Shown here: in pieces, positions 22,404 to 33,444 of the stretch
Layout of the letters: each line of letters begins with the position of its first letter
How positions within the stretch are numbered: the stretch's first letter is position 1
From: Cystobasidium ongulense
Lineage: Eukaryota; Basidiomycota; Cystobasidiomycetes; Cystobasidiales; Cystobasidiaceae
NCBI GenBank assembly: GCA_022835595.1
Contig: BQUP01000007.1
Coordinates: forward strand, 744,001 to 808,000
DNA: 64,000 nt
Direction: 5' to 3'
Notes under the pieces: generated by a model
Databases searched by the model: none
What the model was told of the DNA's origin: nothing
Seen by the model: the letters and a program-made list of their open reading frames with translations, nothing else
Made by a program: the position numbers and the translations under genes

Positions 22404-24976
22404 CTACACATGCATATTCTTTTGATGCTGTTTGAGATTGTCATAGCGAGCGAATGCTTTCGTGCAAGTAGGGAAGGTGCAGGCATAGGCTGTAAAAGCG
22501 AAATGGAAAATAATTAGTCACGTGTATAACGTAGTCGTCACGACAAACATCAACATAGGATATCAAACTCACGTTTATCGTGAGTATGAATGCTTCGGAT
22601 ATGCCGCTTCAAATGCTCGCAGCGTTTGAAGCACTTGTCACACCCAGGAACTCTACAAACGAAAATCTTTTTCGGTTTTCCAGTTTTAGTAACTCCTGTG
22701 AATGAGACTTGTTGTATAGTAGAAGCAGTGATAGAAGCGATATTAGGATCAATATTTAATTCAGGTGATACTACTGGTCTTCTTCCTCTGCTTCGTTTGG
22801 TAGGTAGCATATGCAAAGGTAACAAACCTTGACTCAATTGAATAGAAGATCCGATTATCCTGCCTGGAAGGTGTGGTCCGCTGGCAGAGGAGTTGTCGAG
22901 AGAGCGAAGAATCATAGAATTTGGCATCGAAGGAATCCTGACAGAGTGTGGATGTCCTGCAATAGTACTCGCTTCCCCATGCCCTGGACCAACATTTCTT
23001 TGATCCCCGTCAAAGAGTTGCGTAAGAGGCATCGATTTCGAAGCCAAGCGAGTTTTACGTTTTGCAATCAGAGTTTTCTGATTCGCATCCGAGTTTTGCA
23101 TTTCCATTCTGATGTCGACTTCGGCATCGGAATAACTCAATCTTCCATCTTGAGTTCCCGAATTTGTATCCTGATTCCTCTTCTCCTGTCGATAGTGCAA
23201 GGCTGCCAATCTTACCTCCTCTTCGGTAGGAATGATCCAATTCCCAGTTTGTTCGAGAGGGGAGGGTGTTCTTAAATACATCGAAGTATCGAAGAATGCC
23301 GGGCTTGAAAGATCAGGTGCGGATCGTGAAGCTTCATTCATCGCTGGAGAGTAGCTGTTATCTCTCCTATACATACTTGGTACCGGAATAAACTGCTGCT
23401 GAACCGATTGATAAGGATGATGCGAATAGTGGCGCATAGCAATAGGTCTTCTAGCCACACTAGGTCTAGAGGATCTTTGAAACTCAAGATGTTGCGTCAT
23501 GGCAGAGTGCAACGGTAGCTGTATGTGTGAGTGGGTATTGCTCGAATCCGACATGGCAGAAGTAGAGCGATCGGGTATATAGTCAGGCGAAGTGATTTGC
23601 ATGCCGTTGAAGAAAGACTGAGGTGCGTATGGCGATTCGAGATTGAAAGAAACGCCGGGGGACGATCTAGTAGCTCCGTTGCTCCAAGATGCTCCACCGC
23701 CTTGAGTTAACATTTCACCTTCATCTGTGGATTCCGAATGATATGATCCAACACTTGAGCTCATAGGACTATGTGAATCTCTGTAAGGCATGTGAATATG
23801 GTCTCGGAATGCAGATAGACTAGGATCGCTAGCGCTTGATGTGTCACTATAGTGACGATCGCGATAGGCTGATGAAATAGCGTTCTGATGCTGTTGGTCG
23901 GGAAACAGAGCATTTCCAGGAGTGTAGAAACGGCCTGCATAGACAGGAAGTGGTGCGAGTAATGCATGTTGAGGTGAAACACTACGAAGAGATGCGTCCA
24001 CATTGTATGTAAGGTAATCTTGCGGGCTCCAAGGGTGTGAAGAGAGGGAGGAGGAAGTGTCCTGTTGAACAGCGGGGGACAGCGTTACTTGCGGTGTATC
24101 TCCTGCTTCACATCGTGGATAGGTGGATGGCAAGCTTGAAGGAAGGGACGAAGATTGTTGTAGCTTCGCCGACGTTTGCGTTGCAATGATATCGGTGTGC
24201 GTAACAGCAGGTGTATCTGATCTTAAGAAGGGTAGAGGGCCTCTTCGCCATTGCATCGGCATACTGCCAGCAACACCAGATGGCGCAGGAGAGGTACTAG
24301 ATGAACGCACATCGAGACTTGGATCATCCGAGATGGAAGTGGCGAATGGCAAGTGTACTGGATTGTAAGAATGTCTCTTAATCGTGGCGTCGTTGTCTTC
24401 CATCTCAGGAGTATGGATGTTCTGAGAGCCCACAGGCTGAGAGGGTGCATTCGAACAGGGAAGAGATTCGGCCATTGACGGCGCATGTAAAGCATGTTGT
24501 GCAGAAGGTTGGGTATCCGTATGTCCAGAGTCAGGTGACCAAGTCAAGGGAGAGCCGAGTTCATTGTTCGAGGTAGGCGAGAGTTCGAACATAGTGCATG
24601 CTGGATGAGCGTCCATTGAAGATGGTCTCGAATAGATCTGATCTGACTTGGGCGTATCGTTCAGAGCTAGCGGTTGATCATACATCCTGCAGGCCACTGG
24701 GCCTTGTCCTATGCCTAGTCCAGCGGGTGCCTGGCTGGCGGTGTAGGCAGGTAGCGAATGCTCATAAGCAGGTTGTTCGTATGCTACTGCGCCGTAGTCG
24801 TCTCGAACAGGATCTACCACAAGAGCTTGTTGAATGGCCCACTCTTTGACGTTGCGTGGCGTGACAGTCTGCTGCATTGCCTCGGCAGGTACGGCCAAAA
24901 CACTAGAGGGTCTTGAGAGAGGCTGAGCTAGACCACTAGCTGGACGAGAGGGTAACGAGGACGTGTCGATGTTCAT
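22404..24976 (-). CDS. C2H2 zinc-finger transcription regulator, two fingers at the C-terminus
   Basis: Exons 24976-22573 and 22489-22404 encode 829 residues. The start is the first in-frame ATG (MNIDTSSLPSRPASG); the open frame upstream to 25261 has no ATG. The first 730 residues are disordered and rich in Ser, Pro, Gln and His. The DNA-binding part is the last 60 residues: finger 1 is C-x4-C-x12-H-x4-H (CRVPGCDKCFKRCEHLKRHI), and finger 2 is in the second exon (CTFPTCTKAFARYDNLKQHQ). The intron falls in the linker between the fingers (HDKP). The FKR.EHLKRH...R.DNLKQH pattern resembles the stress regulators Msn2/Msn4/SebA and related fungal pairs. Targets are not predictable here. Confidence 0.87.
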
Positions 24977-26724
24977 TGTGGATGGGGATGTGCTGTGGGC
25001 CGGCGTATGCTTTCCGATATCAGGCACCAGCTCGGACCGGAGCGCCAGCTGAAAGGCCGCTTGCTGGCTTTGGCGTGACTGTGTTAAGCGTGACGTTGGA
25101 GTGGGTGTTAGAACAGGAATAGCCAATACAGCGAACAAGCATAGACGGAAGGGACTTGCCGTCGGAGTTGATGAACGGCAGGCAGAATGCTCAGAAGACC
25201 GAAACTCGAGACGTTCGGTCGAAGGCCGTTTTACTTCGTAGCAGAGTTTCAGGTGCGACAAGACTGGAAGAGCGTGTGATGGGAATGGTTTGCACTACCG
25301 GCAGATGATTGCTCTTAGGTCTGACCTTGATGTAGTTGGGAAGGGTTGTCCCACAGTGACGCTGTCCGTCAAGCTCCGAGAGGCCAAGGAAAGTCGGACG
25401 AAGTCGTCGCGATGTGCTGCAATGTTCACTGAGTAGGGATTGATTGAAAGTCTAGACAGGCTGCTGCTGTAATCCTCAAAGTCTTGTGATGTCCGTTCAA
25501 CTTTGCCGTTCCTGGCCGTATGAACCGAGCGAGGGCGTTCAAGCTGGGTTGGAAGGTTGAGTGATGTGTCGCGACGATGTCGATGATGCTCTTGATATGC
25601 AACTGATACAGTTGATGCGATGCGAGACGCGCGTGCAAGTGGATAGTACTGCTATCGTCGTTTGAATGATGCGAGGAAGAAGGAAAGAGTGCACGTGCCC
25701 GATATGGCCTGACGACCGCCAGTGAGAAGAAAAGCGACAGGGATTGGAGGCGAGAGGGTATGTATAGGAACGGTACTTGCTCTGTATGCTGTCGATTAGG
25801 TGTCCTTGTGCAGTGCTACCGTTGAGCGGAATGCTTTGCACAGTAGGTGGATCTGCCGTCTACGGCTTGCTCTAGTCTTGCAGTTGATGGGAATAATCTG
25901 CATGCGGGAAGGGAAAGATAGGACAGACAAGTGCGTGGTCAGCTAGCAACGGCCGCAAAGGCTGAAGGTGGAAAGCAATCCCGACACAGAGAGAGAAAAG
26001 CCACAGTGCATCATGGCAAGCTGCACACTCTGCCCGCCTCAGCCGACCTCTGCCCTGACACACTCTGTTCCCACGCCGGTCGCCAAGTCTACCGGATCAC
26101 TTCAAGGTACATGTGCACTTTTTGTTGGCGCTGTTTGAGAAAGAGCAGCGCAGCCCGCTTTGGATGGGTCCGTGCAAGTTGTCCGCAGGCTGTGGCCGGT
26201 TTCATGCTGGGACTCGCTTGCTCTTTCCAGTTTACGTTCATTGTTGCTGCTGCAGATATCGCAGACAAGTTTATCACCACGAAACAGGTTGCGAGTGGGA
26301 CTTGGTACTGCTCGTCTTTGATACTATAGCCCTGCAGTATTCCTTCTTCCTGGAAGAAGTCGGAAAAGCAAGCCAGTCTGAGCTCGAAAACCCCGATCGC
26401 CTTCTTTAATTGCCGGTCAACAGCGAACTTGTTGTTCAAACAGACATCAATGCATTACTCAATATCAACGGCAGTGTAAATTGCATACAGGTGAAAGAAA
26501 AGGACAATAGCTGAATAGTCTGAACATACCTTCTAGCCCTTTACGTACAGTACATAGTATCCTCTACAAATGAGGAGTACCAGAGTGTGCAGGACCTTTT
26601 TACTGCAAAGCACGTCTACTGATGCTCTTCAAAGTAGGATAACCAGCAACTGCAGCAATGGAATCCGCACAAGATGGTCAGAAAAAACAACGAGCCTCGA
26701 TGAACCCAATAGAAGGTTTTGATG
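24977..26724. other. Long upstream region of the C2H2 gene, no convincing gene
   Basis: About 1.7 kb between the C2H2 start and the remains of the dehydrogenase. Several short ATG frames could act as upstream ORFs in a long leader. Frames of 100-130 codons near 25900-26440 exist on both strands without recognisable motifs, and I reject them as genes. Confidence 0.4.
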
Positions 26725-28075
26725 ATCTAGCTTAGCCGTCATGGTGATATCAAAGTCTGCAAGTAAAGACTCGATCACGTGCATGCAGCCTTCGTAGCCA
26801 TGGCTCATGCCCCATATCCAAAGACGCCCTGAGGACAACGCCAGATGGTGTTGATGGTCACTCATGAGAGTACATACTGCACTTCAATTTCTGTTTTGGT
26901 CGAACTAAACTCACCGAACAGGACGGCCTTAGCACCTAAAGCAAGCGCTTGAAAGCATCTACCCTCCGCGAATGCCAGAGTCTTATACTAGTAGTATTAT
27001 AACTTTATCTCCAACAGCGTTCACGATGGAAGGTAGCTGGTCTAACGACGCGACAGCACCGTCGACTTGTCGCCCAACGTGGCTGAAGGGATCAATGTCA
27101 TCAGAATCGCTTCGCCGGAATCAACGACATAGGAGGGAGTGCTTTTCCTTCTGCGACACTCACTTTGAAACTAAGATACCATCACATCCCACTTTTACTG
27201 CCATCTCCGCATCTTCAGCGCGTTGTATACCTTTGATAGCTAGCAAAAGGTTTTCCACCACTAATCTTCTTCCAAGTTTCAATCAACCAAGGTATCTTAT
27301 TCTAAACTTGAGCTTTACCCATGCCAGACATGTTTATCTATCCAAACAGAAGGATCCTTCTCCAATTCCTTGCCATAACTTTTCATGAAAAATGGATCTG
27401 ACTCTCCCATTTCATTTCCTGGTGCTCCTGCTTTAGCATAATAAAAAGTATAATTTGCTATATCTACATCGGTTGGTCTCCACTCTAATTGCCAAGTATC
27501 TACTGTCAAGATACAAGCTGTGAAACCGGCTTTATATGCCCGTTTTAATAGACTGATAATTGCTTCATCGTCGTGTCCCATGTACAGCTGGAAGAAACGA
27601 GGTGAACCGTCTCCGTTGGCCTCTCCTACATCTTCGATGGACTGTGAAGCAGCTGTTGAGAGCATGTAGCCCATTCCCATTTCTCCAGCTACTCTAGCTG
27701 GAATGAATCCTCCCAATGGATCTAGACACGTAAGACGAACATAGGAAGTAAGTACTTGACATACTGTCTAAACATGCAGGATAGCATTGGAAGTATTGGA
27801 ACTTATGATATATCTTGTTTACCAACAGGAGCAAATATAAGAGGATTCTTGAGCTGTTGACCGAGTACTTCAACGTTCATGATTTTGCTATTAATATTTG
27901 TATCGACTAGCATTCTAGGTATTATTCTCCAATTATAGAAAGCCTCTCGGTTGGCTTTATCCGTCCAAACAATTCCAGTATTTGAAGAAACGCACCAACA
28001 ACCTCTCAGTGAGTACCTTTTCAGTCGACTTTTGGAGCTTGTCGGGTAAGACAGAAAATGGAGGTATCTGTACGG
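26725..28075 (-). pseudogene. Decayed FMN-dependent alpha-hydroxyacid dehydrogenase (lactate oxidase/monooxygenase type)
   Basis: In order on the - strand are: LPDKLQKSTEKVLTE (about 28050-28000); WTDKANREAFYNWRIIPRML (about 27960); GGFIPARVAGEMGMGYMLST to KHVWHG (27716-27315); IPWLIETWKKISGGKPFA (about 27300-27245); QRAEDAEMAVKVGCDG (about 27220); GRQVDGAVASLDQLPSIVNA (about 27060); and LWIWGMSHGYEGCMHVIESL (about 26830). This is the FMN-dependent L-lactate/glycolate oxidase fold. Remnant introns are recognisable. It is broken: a stop follows HVWHG, a TAGC repeat shifts frame within KPFAIKG, one base is lost near 27995, and stops occur in the IILVDSGIRGG strand. The active-site SNHGGRQ reads NHVGRQ. 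The last part degrades after about 26725. Decay looks recent because most of the family sequence is legible. Confidence 0.85.
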
Positions 28076-28473
28076 AAGTTTATGAAATTAAGATTAGTGA
28101 GAATGCCCCCTTTGCGTCCAAAGGTGGGCGTAGTGAAGAATCAAGAGGGACTGTCTACAGTCCACCTATTAGTCTGCTTAACGATGAACCCAGCCAGCCT
28201 TCTCATCGGATTCGTTCGGCTACTGACTGAGTCAAGTGGAGCCCGGTGGCAAGTCATTTGAGGTGGACGCGCAGCTTTTGGCGGAGTAGACTTTCTGTTC
28301 CACTCCATACACAACTGACACACCTCCAAGAGCCGTACCGTGCGATTTGCCCACAGCGTAGGGACCTGCTACACCATCTCAGGTCATCCTGGCAGATTCA
28401 GAACATCCTGTGCCATCGCGACTCCAGGCCGATCACGATTTTACAACTGCTGCTTTCGAGACCTGTGTAGACC

Positions 28474-30454
28474 ATGGCTCGTGAGCATGAACAAGACGAA
28501 AGACGACCGTTGCTGTCGCATAATGAGAAACAAGACAATACGACGATTGCGCATGAGTCGAGAGTGCTGCTGCAGTATACGATTCCATTAGCAGCCATCA
28601 ATTTACTACGGTATGCGAACCGGGGGAATTCTCGCACGCATGAACTCTAAGCTAACGAAGATTTTGTCCCAATCATTCCTAGAACTATTGTACAGACCGC
28701 ATCGATATTCTGTCTCGGTCGATTAGGAACGCGCGAATTGGCAAGTGCCAACCTCGGCAATTTGACGGTCAATGTACTGGGTTATGCCGTTCAAATCGGC
28801 CTGATTTCGTGAGTTTCGTGCGGAATATGGGAAAATTCGTCACAAAAGGTATCCAGCAGCTAATTATGTACCTTCCCATCCACATCAGCTCTCTGGATAC
28901 CCTCGCAAATCAAGCCATCCGATCTTCCTCTCCTAAATTGACGAGTATATACACAATGCGAGCTTTCGTGGTATGCTGTTTCGTTATGCCGCCTATGTTT
29001 GTGCTTTTATGGAACAGCGCAAGCATACTTGCATTGATAATCCCCAACGCGGACCCAGAAATGGTCAGATTAGCTGCACTTTACGTGAAAATCACGTCTC
29101 TCGGCATCCCGGTATGTCATCGTCATAGCGTCACCTGCACATCGAGAATCATAGCTGAAGCGCGTCAACATCCTTCTGCAGCCCCTTGCTGCTTTTGAAT
29201 GCTTGAGGCGCTATCTGGCCAGCATGGGATTGATGAGAGGACCTACAGCGGCATACGCCATCACCGCTCCACTCTCGGTTGCTCTCACATACTACCTTAC
29301 ATTCGAAGTGTGAGTTTATTGTTCCTGGGATCGTAGGAAGAAGTCCTTAAAATGAATCCATCCTCAATCCAGATACGGGTATATTGGGGCGCCATTGGCT
29401 GTGATGATCAGTTATTGGTTCCTGTTCATCATCCTGTCGCTTTACACCTGGCTGGCCGCCCCGCGATATGCATGGGCCGGTGTTTCCATGATTATATTCG
29501 AAGACCTTGGCATCAACTTTCGCTATGGTGTTGCAGGTGTCGTCTCTACCTGTTCGGAATGGTAAGTGTCAGGTGACTTTGTACCCCGATCGAGACTAAC
29601 GGTTTTGTTTACGACAGGTATGCATTTGAAGCAATGGATAAGTCGAGTGTAGTCAAAAGGAAAGATCTGTACGGTTGCTAACTTTGGGCCCGACCTTTAC
29701 GCTTAGGAGCGACATACTTAGGAGAAGTCCCTCAAGCAGTCAATGCCATCGCTCTCACGCTCGGCGGTCTCTGCTGGCAGCTCCCATTCGCAATCAGTCA
29801 ATCAGTCGCCATCCGTATCGGTAACCTGCTTGGCGCAAATCTGCCTCGCAAAGCCAAGCGCGCTTCCGAAGCTGCACAAATCTTTACTTTCGTCATTACT
29901 GGCGTAACAGCTGTTCTACTTCAGGTCTTACGGCGAAGTTTCGGACACTTGTTCTCGAAAGACCCGCTTGTGATAGAAGTGTTTGATCGCATGGTATGGG
30001 ACTTTATCGCATAGCACTCCCAAAATATGAGCTGACCGTGTTATTTATAGGCTTGGCTCGTTGCCATCGTTGCATTCTTCGATGGTATTCAAGGTGCATG
30101 CACTGGAGTATTGAAGGGCGGTGGTCTGCCAACTACCGCTTCGCGGATCAATCTCTTCAGCTACTGGCTGGTCGGTCTTCCAGTGGGTATTTTTGCTACG
30201 ATCAAAATGCAAAAGCTAGAAGGTCTTTGGGTTGGTCTCTCGCTTGCGGTATTCTTTGCATCCAGTCTGATGCTGCTTAGGATCTGGAGGTAAGGGTTTC
30301 TTTCTTCATGACCACCGTGTCACGCTTAGCTGATTTGTGTATGCTCCTGCATAGGTGCGATTGGGAAGAGAGAGCGGAAGAGACACAGAAACGGATAGAA
30401 ACCTCTGATGTCGCCGCTGGTTTGAGCAACATTGAGATCGTTCCAGGAGTCTGA
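28474..30454 (+). CDS. MATE family multidrug/toxin efflux transporter
   Basis: Nine exons: 28474-28610, 28683-28808, 28889-29111, 29182-29309, 29373-29561, 29618-29637, 29707-29993, 30051-30289 and 30355-30454, giving 482 residues. Twelve membrane segments typical of MATE antiporters can be followed, with family motifs SSLDTLANQAIRSS (first half) and FAISQSVAIRIGNLLGANLP (second half), and VLKGGGLPTTASRINLFSYW in the last third. MATE proteins export cationic drugs or metabolites in exchange for protons or sodium. The N-terminal 30 residues are acidic and cytosolic. The oddity is intron 6 (29638-29706): joining WYAFEAMG to ATYLGEV needs an intron starting ATAAGT instead of GTAAGT, although a CTAAC branch site and TTAG acceptor are present. 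The stretch 28076-28473 upstream holds only the promoter. Confidence 0.88.
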
Positions 30455-30816
30455 ATAGCACTATGTGCCAAAGCTTCTCCTTTTCTAGTATCATGTGCGT
30501 GTCATTAGCGTTCATTTATGCTCAAGTTATGAAGATAGATAAGGAGGTTTGCAGTTATTCATGATGTACATGCTAGAAGTCCCAGTGTATATCAGCACCC
30601 ACTTTGACGGCAACATTGTTCATTGCATCCATTCGCAGATACAAGACGTTATCACGTCGCATACCAGTTTGGATCGTGAATAACTTGGTCAGTTTCTGTA
30701 AAAGCAGTGCTGAAATTTTGTCAAGAGAAATTGCATGTAATAAGGATGCACGCATCTTGACATCTATTCGCAACAATGTCACTTCCCCGTTTTCAAGCTC
30801 ATTTTGTTGGGTATAC
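30455..30816. other. Convergent intergenic region (MATE / CCT6)
   Basis: No coding signal; short 3' UTRs of the two convergent genes are expected here. Confidence 0.5.
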
Positions 30817-33095
30817 CTATTGCATTCCTCCCTCATTCTTTAAACTTGACCGACCTGCCCGTAGAATCTCGTCGCATGAAAGCAGGTTGACAGCGATAAC
30901 ACCGCAGCTATGTAAGAGATGTCGCTTGACTCTGTAGTTGTCGAAAACGCCTTCTGTAATAGGGTCCATTGGTTCTCCTGTTCTCAAGTCTAATCCAACA
31001 ATAGCTCCTTCCGCATGTTCATCTTGAAGACTTGCAATAACGTCAGGTACGTCGTACCCTCCGTTTTGAGCCAGTGTCTTGGGAATGACGAGCAGAGCAT
31101 CCGCAAAGGCTTGAATACCGAGCTTGCTGCGTCCTTTCGCTGTCGGTCGGAGAACATTCGCGAGGTGCGCCGCGCATGCGATCTCGAACGCGCCAGCACC
31201 GGGCACTAGACTGCCATCTTCAATGGCATTTTTGACGGAGCGAAGTCCGTCTCGAATGGCATCTTGGATTTGGCTGATGGTGTATGCGTTTGGACCTGCG
31301 TTGAGAGACAAGGAGCATTGGTTTAGCGAAGGATCAAAACACAACTGCACACGTGAGGCTGCGAATAGGCTTACCCTTGACTAATAAAGTCACGGACTTG
31401 GGCTTGTTCACTTCCTCTACAAAGGTGTATTTCTCCTCCCCTAAAGTGTGCTCATAAACCAATCCAGCGTATCCAAGGACATCAGGAGTGAGATCGTCAA
31501 CAGAATTTTGAGCAGTTCCACCACAGATCAGTTGTAATCTTTCCATGTTTCTCCTCTTTGCACGTCTTAGAGCCATGATACCGTTCTTGGCTAAGACATC
31601 TAGCGATAATGGATCAATACCCTTTTGATTGATGATTACGAAACCTTTTTGTTTCCCTTGTAATCCTTCCTTCTCGTCTACGTTCTGATCGCACACAAAA
31701 TTCTTCAACTCGATGATCTTCTTCAAACGGGCATCGATGAAACGACGCTCGGACTCGACCAGCTTTTCTCGTTGTTCTGCTGAGTTATAGAAGAAGCCGG
31801 AGTTGACCTCGCTGCAATTGTTATAAGGAATTATGATCAGGACTTGCATGCAGAAATGATGAGCACAAGAGTTCACTCACGTCTTCTCGTACTCCAAACT
31901 GACGTTCAAAGTGAGGATATAGCAGTCTTCCAATCGCTTTGGCATGTCTGGATGTCTGGTACCGTGGTCCAACACTAGACCCTTGATAAGTCTAGTGTCC
32001 GTATCACTCTTGTGTTGCATCTTCATAATTTCGACCATGTGCAAATCAACAGGCTCCCAAACCTTGGCATCAGAGCTTGATGATGGTGCAGGCTGTCGAA
32101 TGGCGAGGACGGCATCCACAATAGGTTTGGCGAGATTCTTTGCCAGTTTTCCGTGCAGTTTTGTTGACAATGAGGTGTGTGCGACATTGATGAGTGTTTC
32201 GAAATCGGGATCAGCACTTGATACTGGTGTCTTGAATGAATCGAGGAACTGATTGCATATGAAACAAATGAAGAGGCGTCAGTTGTGGCCTTCATCGTTT
32301 TCTCGGCGCGACGCGGTCTAGCAAGAACGCCTGCATAACACTCACAGTCAAAGCCTCCTTCTGGGCAATTTCGATACCCTCTGACAGCACTCTAGGATGT
32401 ACACCTTCGCTGGTGTATCGTTCAGCTTGCTTGAGCAGCTCTCCGACGAGCAGCACGACGCTCGTGGTGCCGTCTCCAGTCATTTCATCTTGCGCAACAG
32501 CCGTCCGGGCAATCATGGAAGCGGTAGGGTTCTACATTTCCATTGAGAGAGCAGTTCCAACGTATCAGCTACCAAGCTGCTGCTGTATGCTCTGCATCAT
32601 TCAAGAAGAACGCTCTTCGATCAAGCACTCACTTGAATCTGCATTTCAGACAAGAGCACCTTGCCGTCCTGTATGAAGCAAGTTCGGTCAGCAGGAGCAG
32701 CAGCACGTCCACAGCGCCTCAACAACGCACCTTTGTCATCTTTAGGTTGCCAGAACCATCAACCAGCATCTTGATTGTCCCTCTGGGTCCTGTGTGTGGT
32801 AATTCGCAATTTTGATGGTTCAGCTCGTGCCCTTCTCTCGAAAAAGTTACAGCAACGTAGACCTCTGCGACACACCTAGATTGCTCTTGACGACATTGGC
32901 CAGCCCCATGGCACCCGCTGCGTTGACTGAGAGGGCCTGGCCGCGGCGCACGCTCTCTGCGCGGCTGTTGAGAAGATTGATGCTGCTCGACCTGCGTGTG
33001 CATCAAGTGACGCGTAGAATCGCAATTGCACGGTCAGCTCGAGCACGGTAAGCAGGGCAAGCTACACAGCATGTCGTATGCCATTCCACTTACAT
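30817..33095 (-). CDS. CCT6: T-complex protein 1 subunit zeta (CCT6), start codon split by an intron
   Basis: The product is one of the eight CCT/TRiC chaperonin subunits that fold actin, tubulin and other proteins with ATP in the cytosol. Exons: 33095-33094 (AT only), 32991-32876, 32789-32731, 32668-32633, 32531-32346, 32248-31881, 31811-31375 and 31295-30817, giving 560 residues, close to the usual 545-550. Group II chaperonin motifs are intact: [12 protein letters not shown] (nucleotide binding), [19 protein letters not shown] (the GDGTT catalytic loop) and [13 protein letters not shown]. The zeta-specific C-terminal part [20 protein letters not shown] is clear. The first exon contributes only the first two bases of the ATG; the intron ends ACGCAG|GTCG, so the protein begins [18 protein letters not shown], as expected for this family. 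Confidence 0.95.
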
Positions 33096-33444
33096 CTTGC
33101 TTGTATCGAAGGTGCCGGAGTAAGCAGTCTCTAATCTTCACTCGGTTGTGCTGGGTCCAAAAGAGTCTCGCATTTGCTTTGCTCAGCCTAACCGCCACAG
33201 TAGATGCGAACAATTAATGCAACCTATGAGCAATCCACTCATGCATGGTGGTTATACGCACTGAACAGTATTGCATTGGAGTGTGCGGTTCAGATTGCTA
33301 CAACAGCGAGGAATGCAAAATGATGGTGAATGGTAAAATACAACCTTGAAAAGCTACACTTTCGAAGCGAAAACTACACAGTTGGCTTCAAAACCACTGC
33401 ACTTCATTGCCTTAGATGAGTCTGCCTCAAAGTTTTCCCTGCTG
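33096..33444. other. Intergenic, tandem - strand genes
   Basis: Promoter side of CCT6 and 3' UTR of the DUF3712-type gene. I see no other element. Confidence 0.5.

Noticed and set aside
26089-26440. 116-codon - strand and 132-codon + strand frames
   Set aside because: No recognisable family, mutual overlap, no supporting splice or start context.
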